A DNA stretch of 64,000 nt from Vespula vulgaris (Eukaryota; Arthropoda; Insecta; Hymenoptera; Vespidae): the NCBI RefSeq assembly GCF_905475345.1, contig NC_066588.1, positions 310,001-374,000 of the forward strand, in the 5' to 3' direction. A program made the position numbers and the translations under genes. A model generated the notes under the pieces. The model saw only the letters and a list, made by a program, of their open reading frames with translations. It searched no databases and was not told where the DNA came from. This document shows, piece by piece, positions 11,559 to 24,856 of the stretch (the stretch's first letter is position 1; every line of letters starts with the position of its first letter).

Positions 11559-14500
11559 ATGACGACCGACATCTCGGTAGTACGCGGGGGTTGGGACCCT
11601 ACGCTGCAACAAGAGATTGTCGATGAGTACGAATACGACGGAGGAAACTCGAGCTCGAGACTTTTCGAACGCTCGCGCATCAAAGCTTTAGCGGGTACGC
11701 TCTTATTCATTTATAACTTTTAATCGTCTTAAACAATTAGTTATTAAGATCTTCGATGAGTCGTCACGTGTTCGTAACGTAAGCACGCGTAAGAAATTGG
11801 GAGCTTCGTACACCACATCCGCATCCTTTTGATAATGGGACTACAAGCTACACGCTTCCGCGAATGCAAAACTATATCGATCGAGTTCAGTAGCGCGTTA
11901 ACGTTCTCGACCTCTCTTCTGGCCTTTCTAATATTTTTCTAATTCGAAAATGAATTACGATAACGTCGTTCTCGAACTTCGAGGTAAAATGACGTTTGCT
12001 CATCGTGTAATAATATTCTCGTCTTACCGTTTGATCTTTTCGCAGGTGAACGCGAATTAGTACAAAAGAAAACTTTTCAAAAATGGGTGAATTCCCATCT
12101 TGTGCGATGTTCCTGCCGCATCGGCGACTTGTACGTCGATCTTCGAGATGGAAAGATGCTAATAAAACTTTTGGAAATCTTGTCGGGAGAACGTTTGCCC
12201 CGGCCAACGAAAGGGAAAATGCGAATTCATTGTTTGGAGAACGTTGACAAGGCATTGCAATTTTTGCGCGAGCAACGAGTTCATCTTGAAAACATGGGAT
12301 CGCACGACATAGTGGACGGCAATCCCCGGCTCAGTTTGGGTCTGATTTGGACTATAATTTTACGATTTCAAATTCAAGACATAACGATCGAAGAAACGGA
12401 CAACCAGGAAACGAAATCCGCAAAGGACGCTTTGCTTCTCTGGTGTCAGATGAAAACGGCAGGCTATCACAACGTAAACGTTAGAAATTTCACAACATCT
12501 TGGCGCGATGGTCTAGCCTTTAACGCTATTATCCACAAACACCGTCCAGACTTAATACAATTCGATAAGCTGTCAAAATCGAACGCTATTTATAATCTCA
12601 ACAATGCATTTAACGTTGCCGAAGACAAACTTGGTCTTACCAAACTGCTGGATGCGGAGGACATTTTCGTCGACCATCCGGACGAGAAATCGATCATCAC
12701 ATACGTGGTAACGTACTATCATTACTTCTCTAAGATGAAGCAGGAGACCGTTCAAGGTAAGAGAATCGGTAAAGTCGTCGGTATCGCTATGGAGAACGAT
12801 CGTATGATACACGAATATGAAAGCTTGACCAGCGATTTGTTGCGGTGGATCGAAGCGACCATAGAAGCTCTCGGCGATCGCAGATTCGCTAATTCTTTGG
12901 TCGGCGTTCAGTCCCAGCTTTCTCAATTCTCGAATTATCGTACGGTCGAAAAGCCGCCCAAGTTCGTTGAAAAGGGTAATCTAGAAGTATTGTTATTCAC
13001 GTTGCAATCAAAGATGCGCGCCAATAACCAAAAGCCGTACACTCCGAAAGAGGGTAAAATGATATCGGATATAAATAAGGCTTGGGAGAGATTAGAAAAG
13101 GCCGAGCACGAGCGAGAATTAGCTTTACGCGAGGAACTGATACGTCAGGAAAAATTGGAACAATTGGCGGCGAGGTTCAATCGTAAAGCCAGTATGAGAG
13201 AAACTTGGCTATCCGAAAATCAACGATTGGTCTCGCAAGATAATTTCGGTTTCGATCTTGCTGCCGTCGAGGCAGCTGCTAAGAAGCACGAGGCAATAGA
13301 AACGGACATCTTTGCTTACGAGGAACGCGTACAGGCTGTGATGGCGGTGTCGCAGGAATTGGAGGCAGAGAATTACCATGACATCGAACGAATCAATGCG
13401 CGAAAAGACAACGTCTTGCGTCTTTGGAATTATCTTTTGGAATTGCTACGAGCCAGACGATCAAGATTAGAACTATCTTTGCAACTGCAACAAAACTTCC
13501 AAGAAATGTTGTATATCCTCGATAGCATGGAAGAGATAAAAATGCGTTTATTAACTGACGACTATGGAAAGCACCTTATGGGCGTCGAAGATCTCCTGCA
13601 GAAGCATTCGCTCGTCGAAGCCGACATCAATGTCTTGGGAGAAAGAGTGAAGGCCGTTGTGCAACAGACGCAAAGATTTTTGGAGCACGGAGATGGATAC
13701 CGACCTTGCGACCCGGCGATCATCGTCGAGCGAGTCCAACAGCTCGAAGATGCCTATGCCGAGTTGGTCCGCTTGGCTGTCGAGCGTCGCGCGAGATTAG
13801 AGGAATCTCGTAAACTTTGGCAATTCTATTGGGACATGGCCGACGAGGAAAATTGGATTAAAGAGAAGGAACAGATCGTATCTACGGGAGATATCGGTCA
13901 CGACTTGACTACCATCAATTTGTTACTGTCGAAACACAAAGCGTTGGAAAATGAAATTCAATCGCACGAGCCACAACTGATGTCCGTTGCTGCCGTTGGC
14001 GACGAATTGGTGCGTCAGCAACACTTTGGCGCCGATCGTATCCAAGAAAGACTCCAAGAAATCTTGGGAATGTGGAATCATCTTTTGGATCTCGTTGCGT
14101 TCAGAAGGAAACGTCTCGAGGAGGCCGTCGATTATCATCAATTAATCGCAGATGCGGATGACATTGACATTTGGATGTTGGACACGCTGCGACTCGTGTC
14201 GTCGGAAGACGTTGGCAGGGACGAGGCTAACGTGCAGTCGTTGTTGAAGAAACACAAGGACGTAACCGATGAACTTAAAAATTACGCCACCACCATCGAT
14301 CAACTTCATCAGCAAGCATCCGGCCTTGGGGAACGGGATGCTAAATCGCCCGAGGTTTTGGAAAGACTTGCTTCGATCGATTCCAGATACAAGGAATTAT
14401 TGGAATTAGCCAAACTACGTAAGCAAAGATTATTAGACGCGCTATCTTTGTACAAGCTGTTCAGCGAATCCGATGGCGTCGAGCAATGGATCGGTGAGAA

Positions 14501-17500
14501 GAATAGAATGCTGGATACGATGGTTCCGGCCAAGGATATCGAGGACGTGGAGATCATGAAGCACAGGTACAACGGTTTTGAAAAGGAAATGAACGCGAAT
14601 GCCTCGCGAGTAGCAGTGGTGAATCAATTGGCGAGGCAGCTGTTGCACGTTGAACATCCAAACTCGGAACAGATAGTGGCGCGTCAAAATGAGTTGAATC
14701 AAAAGTGGGCAGAACTGCGAGAGAAAGCGGAAGGTAAACGCGAAGAGCTCAATTCCGCTCACGGCGTACAAACCTTCCATATCGAGTGCCGAGAAACCGT
14801 GTCCTGGATCGAAGATAAAAAGCGAATTCTACAACAAACCGATAGTTTGGAAATGGATCTAACCGGCGTTATGACGTTGCAACGTAGATTAAGCGGCATG
14901 GAACGCGACTTAGCTGCCATACAAGCTAAGCTCGATGCGTTGGAGAAGGAGGCACAGGTGATCGAACAGGAACATCCGGAAGAGGCGGCCGTGATCCGCG
15001 ATAGAATAGCACAAATTCATCTGATATGGGAACAACTAACGCAAATGCTTAAGGAACGCGATGCCAAGCTCGAGGAAGCTGGTGATTTACACAGGTTCCT
15101 GCGCGATCTCGATCACTTCCAAGCTTGGCTGACCAAAACGCAGACCGACGTTGCCAGCGAGGATACGCCGACCAGTTTGGCCGACGCCGAGAAATTACTT
15201 ACTCAACATCAGAACATAAAGGAAGAGATCGACAATTACACCGATGATTATCAAAAGATGATGGAGTATGGTGAAAGATTAACGAGCGAAGCTGGCGACG
15301 GTGACACGCAGTACATGTTCTTGCGAGAGAGGTTGAACGCCCTAAAAATGGGTTGGGAAGAATTACACCAGATGTGGGCTAACAGGCAAAACTTATTGTC
15401 CAATTCGCTTAACCTCCAAGTGTTCGATCGCGACGCTAGGCAAGCCGAGGTGCTTTTGTCGCAACAGGAGCACACCCTCGCCAAGGACGAGACGCCGGCG
15501 AACTTCGAGCAAGCTGAACATATGATTAAACGTCACGAAGCGTTTATGACTACGATGGATGCGAACGATGAGAAGATAAACTCGGTAGTTCAATTCGCCG
15601 GAAGGCTCGTCGACGAAGGACACTTCGCTGCCGACAAAGTAAAGAAAAAGGCTGAAAATATAAACGAGCGCAGACGCGTCAATCGCGAAAAAGCCAATCA
15701 ATTGATGGAAAAATTAAAGGACCAACTTCAACTTCAAATGTTCTTACAAGACTGCGAGGAATTGGGTGAATGGGTACAAGAGAAACATATCACTGCTCAA
15801 GACGAAACTTATCGTAGCGCGAAAACGGTACACAGCAAGTGGACGCGCCATCAAGCGTTCGAAGCCGAAATTGCGAGCAACAAAGATCGTCTGCAACAAT
15901 TGCAAAAAGCCGCGGACGAACTGATCCAACAAAAGCCCGAATTCGTAGAGTTAATAAAACCGAAAGTAGCCGAGTTGGGTGATCAATTTACCGATCTTGA
16001 AACTACCACCCACGACAAGGGCGAACGTCTCTTTGACGCTAATCGCGAAGTCCTGATACATCAAACGTGCGACGATATTGATTCGTGGATGAACGAGCTG
16101 GAAAAGCAAATAGAAAGTACCGATACGGGTTCGGACTTGGCGTCCGTGAATATCTTGATGCAGAAACAACAGATGATCGAGACTCAAATGGCGGTGAAGG
16201 CACGACAGGTCACCGAATTGGACAAACAAGCGGAGCATTTACAGCGCACCGTACCCGACGATAAGATGGAGGAAATTAAGTGTAAGAAGGAAAAGGTCGC
16301 GCAAAGGTTCGCGCAATTGAAGGCACCGCTGATAGATCGGCAACGGCATCTCGAGAAAAAGAAGGAGGCCTTCCAATTCAGGCGAGACGTCGAAGATGAG
16401 AAATTATGGATAGCAGAAAAGATGCCACAAGCCACGAGTACGGAGTACGGTAACTCCCTCTTCAACGTGCACATGCTTAAAAAGAAGAATCAGTCGTTGC
16501 GCACGGAGATCGATAATCACGAGCCTCGAATCAATTTGGTATGTAACAACGGGCAGAAATTAATCGACGAAGGTCACGAGGACAGTCCTGAATTTACCAG
16601 ACTCATCTCGGAATTGACGGAGAAGTGGAAGGAACTAAAGGACGCAGTAGACGACAGGAACAAGCATTTGCTTCAAAACGAGAAGGCACAACAGTACTTC
16701 TTCGATGCTACGGAAGCGGAATCCTGGATGAGCGAACAAGAATTGTACATGATGGTCGAAGATCGTGGCAAGGATGAAATCTCGGCGCAAAATCTTATGA
16801 AGAAACACGAATCTTTGGAACACGCTGTCGAGGATTATGCCGATACGATTCGTCAACTCGGAGAAACTGCCAGACAACTGATAAACGATCAACACCCGTT
16901 AGCCGATCAAATTGCGGTGAAGCAATCGCAGGTCGACAAATTGTACGCCGGCTTAAAGGACCTTGCCGGTGAACGTCGTGCTAAATTGGACGAGGCTCTT
17001 CAATTGTTTATGTTAAGTCGAGAGGTGGACGACTTGGAACAGTGGATCGCGGAAAGGGAATTGGTAGCCGGTAGTCACGAGTTGGGTCAAGATTACGATC
17101 ATGTTACTCTTTTGTGGGAAAGATTTAAAGAGTTCGCACGTGATACTGAAGCAATTGGTTCGGAAAGAGTTGCCGCGGTTAATGATATTGCCGATTCATT
17201 AATAGCAACCGGACATTCGGATGCCGCAACGATAGCCGAATGGAAGGACGGCTTGAACGAAGGTTGGCAAGATCTGCTCGAATTGATCGAGACTCGTACG
17301 CAAATGTTAGCAGCTAGCCGGGAGTTACACAAGTTCTTCCACGATTGTAAAGACGTTCTTGGAAGAATTCTTGAAAAACAAAATGCCATGTCCGACGAGT
17401 TGGGTCGCGATGCTGGATCCGTATCTGCGCTTCAACGCAAACACGCAAACTTTATGCAAGATTTGTCAACTTTACAAAGCCAGGTATCGCAGATACAAGA

Positions 17501-20500
17501 GGAATCGGCGAAATTGGAGACCAGTTATGCCGGAGACAAGGCAAGGGAAATTACGAATCGAGAAGCCGAAGTGGTCGCTGCATGGAACAACCTTCAATCC
17601 TTGTGCGAAGGTAGACGAGCGAAATTAGAAGACACTGGAGATCTTTTTAGATTCTTTAACATGGTCAGGACTTTAATGATCTGGATGGACGACGTTGTAA
17701 GACAGATGAACACGTCTGAAAAGCCACGAGATGTCGGTGGGGTCGAACTCTTAATGAATAACCATCAAAGCTTAAAAGCGGAAATCGATGCCAGGGAGGA
17801 CAATCTCATGGCGTGTATTAATCTTGGAAAAGACTTATTAGCTAGGAATCATTATGGTAGTGCTCAAATCAAAGAAAAATTAGCAGCACTAACGGATCAT
17901 AGAAATGCTCTGTTACATCGATGGGAGGAACGTTGGGAGAACCTGCAGTTGAGTGAGTTTCTTTGTATATCATGTATCGTGTCAAATTTTCCTAAAGGGA
18001 TTATAATCTTTTATCATTATATTTTCATAGTTCTGGAAGTCTACCAATTTGCTCGAGATGCCGCTGTCGCTGAGGCATGGTTAATCGCTCAAGAACCATA
18101 TCTTATGAGTCAAGAACTGGGTGTAAGCAATACTTAATCATCGTCGTCGTCATTATTATTTTTGTTATTATTATTGTTATTATTGTCGTTGCAGCATACC
18201 ATCGACGAAGTCGAAAACTTAATTAAGAAGCACGAAGCTTTTGAAAAATCGGCAGCTGCGCAAGAGGAAAGGTTTAGTGCCTTGCATCGACTTACTACTG
18301 TAAGTAATACAATTTTATGTGTAAATATATATTTGTTGATTCTTACGTAGTTGTATCTTGGTCGGTGTAGTTCGAATTAAAAGAATTAAAGAGACGAGAG
18401 CAAGAGAAAGAGGAAGAAGAAAGAAGGAAGAAAGAAGAGGCTGCAGCAGCCGAAGCGGCAAGATTAGCAAAAGCAACTCCCGTTACCAGTCCAGACGAAC
18501 CGCCTAGCGAAAGGTAAATTCAATTTATTATTGAAATAATTTTATTTTGTAACACATTATAGAGATAAATTTTTATTTTACATTTTTTCATTTGTAACAG
18601 AACCGAAGCCGAGGGTGTACCGAGCGGCGAACGTGTAGCAGGGGAAGATGACTCGCATGGTAAGATTATTATGTTTTTAATTGTTCAATATTTTCTTGCA
18701 AAAGATAATTATGAAAAAATAATAATAACTTACACTATATCACTTATTTGGCATAGAGTTATAATAAAGGTTTTCAAATTTCATAAAACAGCTGGTTCAT
18801 CTTTCGAATCGACTAGACTTACAATCTTAAAATCGTGGTATTGCGATAAAATATTATATATAATATCGAGTGAGAAATTTTAAATTGAGAGAATGATTGG
18901 ATTTTGTTTGACTACTAATACAGTATAGTTGGTAACTTCGCTTATTGCGATTATGAACTTAACTGTTTGGCAACTGGTTTTATAAATATGGTTTGTTTGG
19001 ATAAGCATGTAATCGCTAACAGCACGTTTATTTTTGCCTTTTTTCCTCCATCAAAATGTGTTCCTTACCAATTTTTGTCCATTCAACCTTATATTGTCCC
19101 CGAATGCACCCTTAATGCGGCACGGAATGCACAAACCACAGTGACACACCGCAAGGCTTCCACGCGTACACCACAGCCTCAAGATAAACCTAAGGAAGGT
19201 GAGTGTTTTAATAAAATATATTATGAGAACATTTTTTTTAGGTTTTGGAAATTGTTTTTTATAATAAATAATTTTACATTGTTACTAATGGAAAACCGTA
19301 TGCAATGACATCTTTCTGTGTTTCATTTCAAATGAGATAGTTATATGCACATCAACTTTTCTATATATCAGCTGTGCTCATTTAAAATCTCTCTTTACAT
19401 TTGGTGATGGATTCTACCGCTAGTCATGTCCACTTGTTATCTTATTTACATTTACATTTATCTATGTTTCCTACAATAATCTTATATCTTTCAGCATATT
19501 TCTGGCGATTTTGGATACATCTTTATCGTTATAGCTACCATTCACTTGCTTTTATTAATTTTTCTAGCAGGTGATGGAATTACTTTACCTCGGATGTTTC
19601 TCTTACCACTTATTCCGAGCTATATGTCATCGATTGTAACTTAAACGCGACTATCAAATCGTATTATCATTTGAAATATTTTATATGTTGCATGATCAAC
19701 ATAAAAGAACCTTGCATTGATATTGCACCACAGGCAACTAAATATTTCATTATTCATTAGGAAAAACTAATTGTTTTGAAAAAAATGACTATTCGTCTGT
19801 TATTTAACATCTACAGATACTTTTAATTTTTTCTTCTGAATTGGTATGTACATAATTTGACTTATACATTTCATTTATTCTACAAAAAAACAACTTCAGT
19901 TTTCATTGAGGTAAGATTTGGTATATTATATTCGTAGTAGGATTGATTTGTTAATGAATATTTGCAAAGTGATTATTTTCCTATATTCTAACGTAAAATG
20001 TCCAATCGTCTTATTTCGGTAATAATCGAAGTCGCGTATTCGTCTATTTCATCCGCTTAAAACATAATTTCTGTGCTTTATTCATCTTGCATAAAAACTG
20101 ATAGAATATTACAGATTCTTGTCATATATATCATTTATCAGAGCTTACATAATATATCTAAGAGTTAGAGATCGCATGATTTAGTAATTGGTGTGGTGTA
20201 GTGCATGCTCAGAAACCTACCCAATTGTCTTTGGCGGGAGAAACAACGTCACCTGTTACACAAATTACTACGAAGTCTCGACCAAGTGGCCTATCCACAC
20301 CAACCAGTAAGTATTTTCTAAATGTCTTTTTTGTTTTTTTTTTTACAATTTCTCTAAACTTAATAGACGAACATTAGATGCATTGATACGATACAATAGT
20401 ATTCATTTATTTCGATTTTATTTTTATCTAGAAAGATTAAGTAGTGTTAAAGTAATTAGAATTTTGTAAAAATGTGTGTTGTTCTTGCAATGGACCCATA

Positions 20501-23500
20501 GGACATGTATCGCCAAATTGATCAGCGAAATGACACGATTTAATTATCCTTAAGACTTCATCAACGGAACGTGCTATTGCTACGTCATTTAAATTGATGT
20601 GTCTTATTAATTGTCTCGGATCTATTACAAACAAAGCTCTGAGTGATATTCCTCGAACCTCATCTAATACACCATAATCTTTAGAAATCTTATGACTTTT
20701 ATCCGCTAGTACTGGAATTTTCATTTCGCCCAAACCTCCTTGCTTTCTTGGGGTAGTTATCCAAGCAAAATGCGAATATTCAGAATCAGTTGATATAGCA
20801 ACAACTTCTGCATCTTTTATAGTTAGAAAATATAACAAATATAATAATAGTATATGTAAAATAATTTACTATATCATTTATATAAAATAATGAAATTCTT
20901 ACTAAGATTTCGAAATTCATTGATGCGTTCGCTAAATTCAATAATTTCTGTTGGACATACGAATGTAAAATCATATGGATAGAACAATAGTATTACATAC
21001 TTTCCTTTGAAGTCTTTTAATGATAGATCTTTAATTTTTGTATCAACTATTGCATAACCTGACCAAAATGGAGCAAGATGTGATACCGCTGGTATCGTTT
21101 GCATTCGTGGAATAGCATCCTTGTCTGTTTCTTCAATGCAGCACGATCCCATATTTACATTAATTTTTAAACGATTGTATCATAATAATGCATATAATGT
21201 ATATGTTTATGCGATAGCCACTGACAGAAATTTTGTCTAAGTTCCAAAACAAGATGAAGTAATCTGAAGTATAGCAAATCGAAAAATTGATATAATAATT
21301 TTACTAAAATCAATATAAATTAACTGTTTGAACAAATGAAAAAGTACCATTATTATAATTTCTTTCCTTCTCTCTCTATATATATATGTGTGTACATACA
21401 AATATATATAAATCTGTTGTCTATTAAATTATAATTAAATATCAAAATCGTAAAAAATACATACTACCTTGTACTATTGAACATACACATACAAGTATTA
21501 GAAAAATTATTGCTCCGTTCTTCTTCTTTTATTTATACAACAATTAGCACTGCTCATTAGTATATTCGTGCATGAGCATGCTGCATGAACGTGCTTGTAA
21601 GGTTTTTATTTTAATGTCAAAGGACGTGAAAAGTGGTATATAATTAATACGGATACCCAGAATTCTAGTATCAACTTGTTTTCCTGATCGAATCTACAAG
21701 CTAGATGAGAAAGGAGTAAGTAGTTAATAATATTGTGTGTTGCGTATATTATTAAGCTCCCAAAGGTGGAAGTGGTTCCGAATCTGGTACTTTAAGGCGT
21801 AAGGAACGAAGTCGCAGCAAATCGCCCTTCCGAAGCTTCCGATGGAAAAAATCGACCAAATCACCCAGTTTAGATCGCAGCGGTGTGAGTGATGATGAGC
21901 ACAGCATTCCCGGTAAGTTGTATGAGCAATAGTTGGTCAATAGTTGTTTCTATTTATTGACCTTTTGCCAGTCAAACTTGAACCTTAACGATTGTATATC
22001 ATTGATTCCTATTTGGCTCATTATATGGAAATCAGTGGCCTGCGTATTTATATTCAAATATAAGCTATAATCTTTGGATATATCATCGATGCCTAGGATC
22101 AAAGAGCTGTATCCATTGGCAGTATATAATAATAAAAGTCTTATTTATAATACTTTCAGGCACATCGGTATTTATATAGGTGAAAGGAGGAAAGTATGAC
22201 CTATAGGTGTTGTCTCCTTTAGTATAAATATATTATTAACGTTAAATATTATTTTCAGATTTATTCTGTAAATCAACATGACCAAGTAACATGTTGTTGG
22301 GGGAACCACAGCATAATTCTATTCACTCATATTACATTATATCATATTAATACACTATCATATTACTTTATCCTTTATCATAAGCTAATATAATACTACT
22401 TTCTTTCAGAACAACGTAGTCCCAGCGATGACGAATTCGAAGGAACATTACAAAGAAAACATGAGTGGGAAAGTACAACAAAGAAGGCAACTAATCGTTC
22501 TTGGGAGAAAGTATACATAGTTATACGAGGACAAAACTTGTTTGTATATAAAGATCAAAAGACATATAAGGCTTCACCTGATCAACGGTACAAAGGAGAA
22601 GCACCCCTTGACTTAAGAGGCGCGACCATTACTGTAGCCACTGATTACACTAAGAAGAAACATGTCTTCCGAGTAAAGTGCGTACAATATCTTTCATAAC
22701 AACGGATTTTCTTATTAAAAAAAAATTATTATAATTGATTATATTTGTTCGTATTATAGGTCGCAAAGCGGGTCCGACTTCTTGTTCCAGGCCAAAGATG
22801 ATGCAGAGGTAAATGAATGGATATCGGCATTAAATCAAGCAGCACAAGGTACATCCGGTGCGGGTACATCCAGAGCACATACTTTGCCTGCTCCAACGCA
22901 AGCCGAGACTAAGCGGCGCAGTTTCTTCACTCTCAAGAAAAAGTGAGTTTTTTCACTATGTGTCACATATTTCGTTTGTATATTTAGTATATGATAAACA
23001 ACATAACAACTTATTATTATTGCATGCTTATACAAACTTCATTATTCATATCGACCTTGTTAAAAAACATACTAATTTTTATCATCTTGTACATTCAACT
23101 CAGCGGAATTTTATCATTATATCATTTCATCCATGATCAGCCATTTCCCTCTTTTTCTAGTTCTTTTCTTCGATGTTTTAACATATCGTGGTCACTTCTT
23201 CGTTTATGATATACTCTCGTAATACATATTTTCTCAATTCATGCGAAAGAAAAGGCTGATTAGGGTCATTCATATCATCTGTTGAGGATAATAAAAGCTT
23301 TCTAGAAAGTTGCATGTACAAGCATTGGAAATACTCATTTCATACTCGAAAATTCTCATATTATTTATTAAAAAATAAGAAAATTGAAAAAATTAAAAAA
23401 AAAATTTTTTTTTTAATTAAAAAGTTGACATACGTGTAAAGCTTTCATTTATAAATATTTACGATATAATTATTAAATTAAAATTAAAATATGGTAATTA

Positions 23501-23626
23501 AGAAAAAATTAATGTCAACTTCGAACTCCAAGTCTCTTCTCCGAATCTTCACACAAAATGCAATTAGCTACATCTATTCATTCGATCATATCGCATTTAT
23601 CATATTTTAGAAAAGCCAAAAAGTAG
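11559..23626 (+). CDS. beta-Spec: beta-Spectrin
   Basis: Beta chain of the membrane skeleton; pairs with alpha-spectrin, crosslinks actin and binds ankyrin. Exons: 11559-11694, 12046-17952, 18031-18122, 18195-18299, 18371-18513, 18601-18659, 19142-19198, 20202-20306, 21757-21912, 22410-22677, 22760-22942, 23611-23626; they total 7,227 nt (2,408 aa), the usual size. The start MTTDISVVRGGWDP and the following EYEYDGGNSSSRLFERSR match the conserved insect N-terminus. Tandem CH domains (about 53-157 and 170-277) form the actin-binding unit. About 17 spectrin repeats follow (about 300-2090), then a charged linker, a PH domain (about 2268-2375) and the tail RRSFFTLKKKPKK. The read-through at 17953-18030 is an intron; splicing gives ENLQLILEVYQFARD. 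The three exons at 19142-21912 look alternatively spliced, and the last exon is uncertain (25025 is an alternative). The other beta chain, betaH/karst, is much longer and is excluded. Confidence 0.95.
20437..21152 (-). CDS. Typical 2-Cys peroxiredoxin nested in a beta-Spectrin intron
   Basis: Thiol peroxidase that reduces H2O2 using thioredoxin. Two exons, 20903-21152 and 20437-20813 (reverse), join at GT/AG to 208 codons plus stop, near the family's usual length of about 195-200. Residues seen: active site P59-x3-T63-x2-C66 in PYDFTFVCPTEII, the motif TPRKQGGLGEMKIP (GGLG), resolving Cys187 in GDTCPM, and a YF near the C-terminus (NSNYFNTT). GGLG plus YF are the features of peroxidation-sensitive eukaryotic 2-Cys enzymes. 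The usual VCPAxWKPG around the resolving Cys is altered to TCPMGPLQEQ, so this is a divergent paralogue. The N-terminus MGSCC could be acylated (inference). It has no mitochondrial or secretory leader. The gene lies wholly within the host intron 20307-21756 on the opposite strand. Prx6 (1-Cys) is excluded by the resolving Cys. Confidence 0.9.
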
Positions 23627-23846
23627 AAAGCGAAACCAATGAACATAAGAAACAGTACACAATTGGAACAACATTTAGAGAGATGCGGTGAGTCGCACAC
23701 ACTCCTAGATCGTTACCGTCGTAATATTGCACGATTAATCGATAATCATTACAATTATTTTCTGTTTCTTTAATTTTTCATTATAATTAGCTTCTTGGAA
23801 ATACAAGAGGAATGTTCTTCCAATTGTGAATGCGGAATGATGACAG

Positions 23847-23868
23847 AATTCTCTGAAAACAGAGAATT
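23847..23868 (+). other. Perfect 9-bp stem-loop in the presumed beta-Spectrin 3' UTR
   Basis: AATTCTCTG, loop AAAA, then CAGAGAATT. It lies about 220 bases after the proposed stop codon. It could be an RNA structure or chance; there is no U tract or paired motif to name it. Confidence 0.4.
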
Positions 23869-24591
23869 AGTCTTTATGTGCAGAGCTTTATGTGTTTCAT
23901 ATGAACCATATAAGACTTGTATCATATATATATAGTATATATATAGTAACTACTTAGTAGTTATGGCTTATTATATATAAAATTGTATCGTTCATAAACT
24001 TTAATGTTTATTATATCGTCATAAACGTTAATATTATTCCATTGATATTTAATGTCATTAGTTTTTCACACTTTTATAACAATTATATTATGGTAACCAT
24101 ATGAAACACAATTAGGTGTTTTTTTTTTTTCACATTTTCATTGCTTCTATGTAAAACATTCATTTTTCTGTATATTAGTATGTATTATGTAGATACTGAA
24201 AATATTATATATTATTGTTATATCATTAGACTAAATTATTGTCATTCGCCTTTTAATTGCTTTCCACTATATCACTATATAATCTTTATGCTTTTTCGGT
24301 ATTAGGGTTATATTTGTCTGAATATCTTTTCTCATCAGTTTCACCTGTAGAAGCAATTTTCTTCAACTTTCTGACAATACATCCATGACCACAATACTTG
24401 GTTCTATACAATATTATGTGTAATACTTTAGTCATCGTTGTATCGTGTCTGTCTGTACATAGTTATCTATCTATTGAAAGAGAAATTAACAATTTTTCTA
24501 ATGATACTGAAATATACATTATATATATATATATATTTATATTTATATTTATATATATATCACCAAAATAAAAATATAAATATTTGTTTGC

Positions 24592-24856
24592 TTAACACGT
24601 TCATGCCGGCACTTGTTTTTCCGTTTCCCTCTGTGGGGGCGGTGCTCATATTAATACTTCTCTTCATTCTACTTTTTTTCGATTAATATACGTTAAATTT
24701 CCATTATTAAAATTTTTACTATTACTTTATAATATTTTTTTTTAGTTACTAAACGAATTAAATTGTTGGTGATACGTTCACTCTGACGGAAAATTCAAGC
24801 GTATATAAAATTCGAGCGCGAACCACCGGTGGTACGCACCAGCGTGAACGTGTTAA
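24592..24856. mobile_element. piggyBac-type MITE (257 bp) with TTAA target duplication
   Basis: A left end TTAA-CACGTTCATGCCGG (from 24592) and a right end CCAGCGTGAACGTG-TTAA (to 24856) form imperfect terminal inverted repeats: CACGTTCA[T/C]GC[C/T]GG, 12 of 14 identical. Both are bounded by TTAA, the target site duplicated by piggyBac-superfamily transposases. The body is 257 bp, codes for nothing, and contains the 12-bp palindrome ACCACCGGTGGT near the right end. It is therefore a non-autonomous element needing a transposase from elsewhere. It sits in the spacer after beta-Spectrin. Confidence 0.75.

Noticed and set aside
17359..17628. 89-codon frame in another frame of the beta-Spectrin exon
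   Set aside because: A shadow of the spectrin-repeat reading frame, as are all minus-strand frames within 12046-17952.
17953..18137. In-frame extension of the long beta-Spectrin frame
   Set aside because: 17953-18030 is an in-frame intron (GTGAGT...TTTCATAG). Splicing restores the conserved ENLQLILEVYQFARD junction; the end at 18137 is also intronic.
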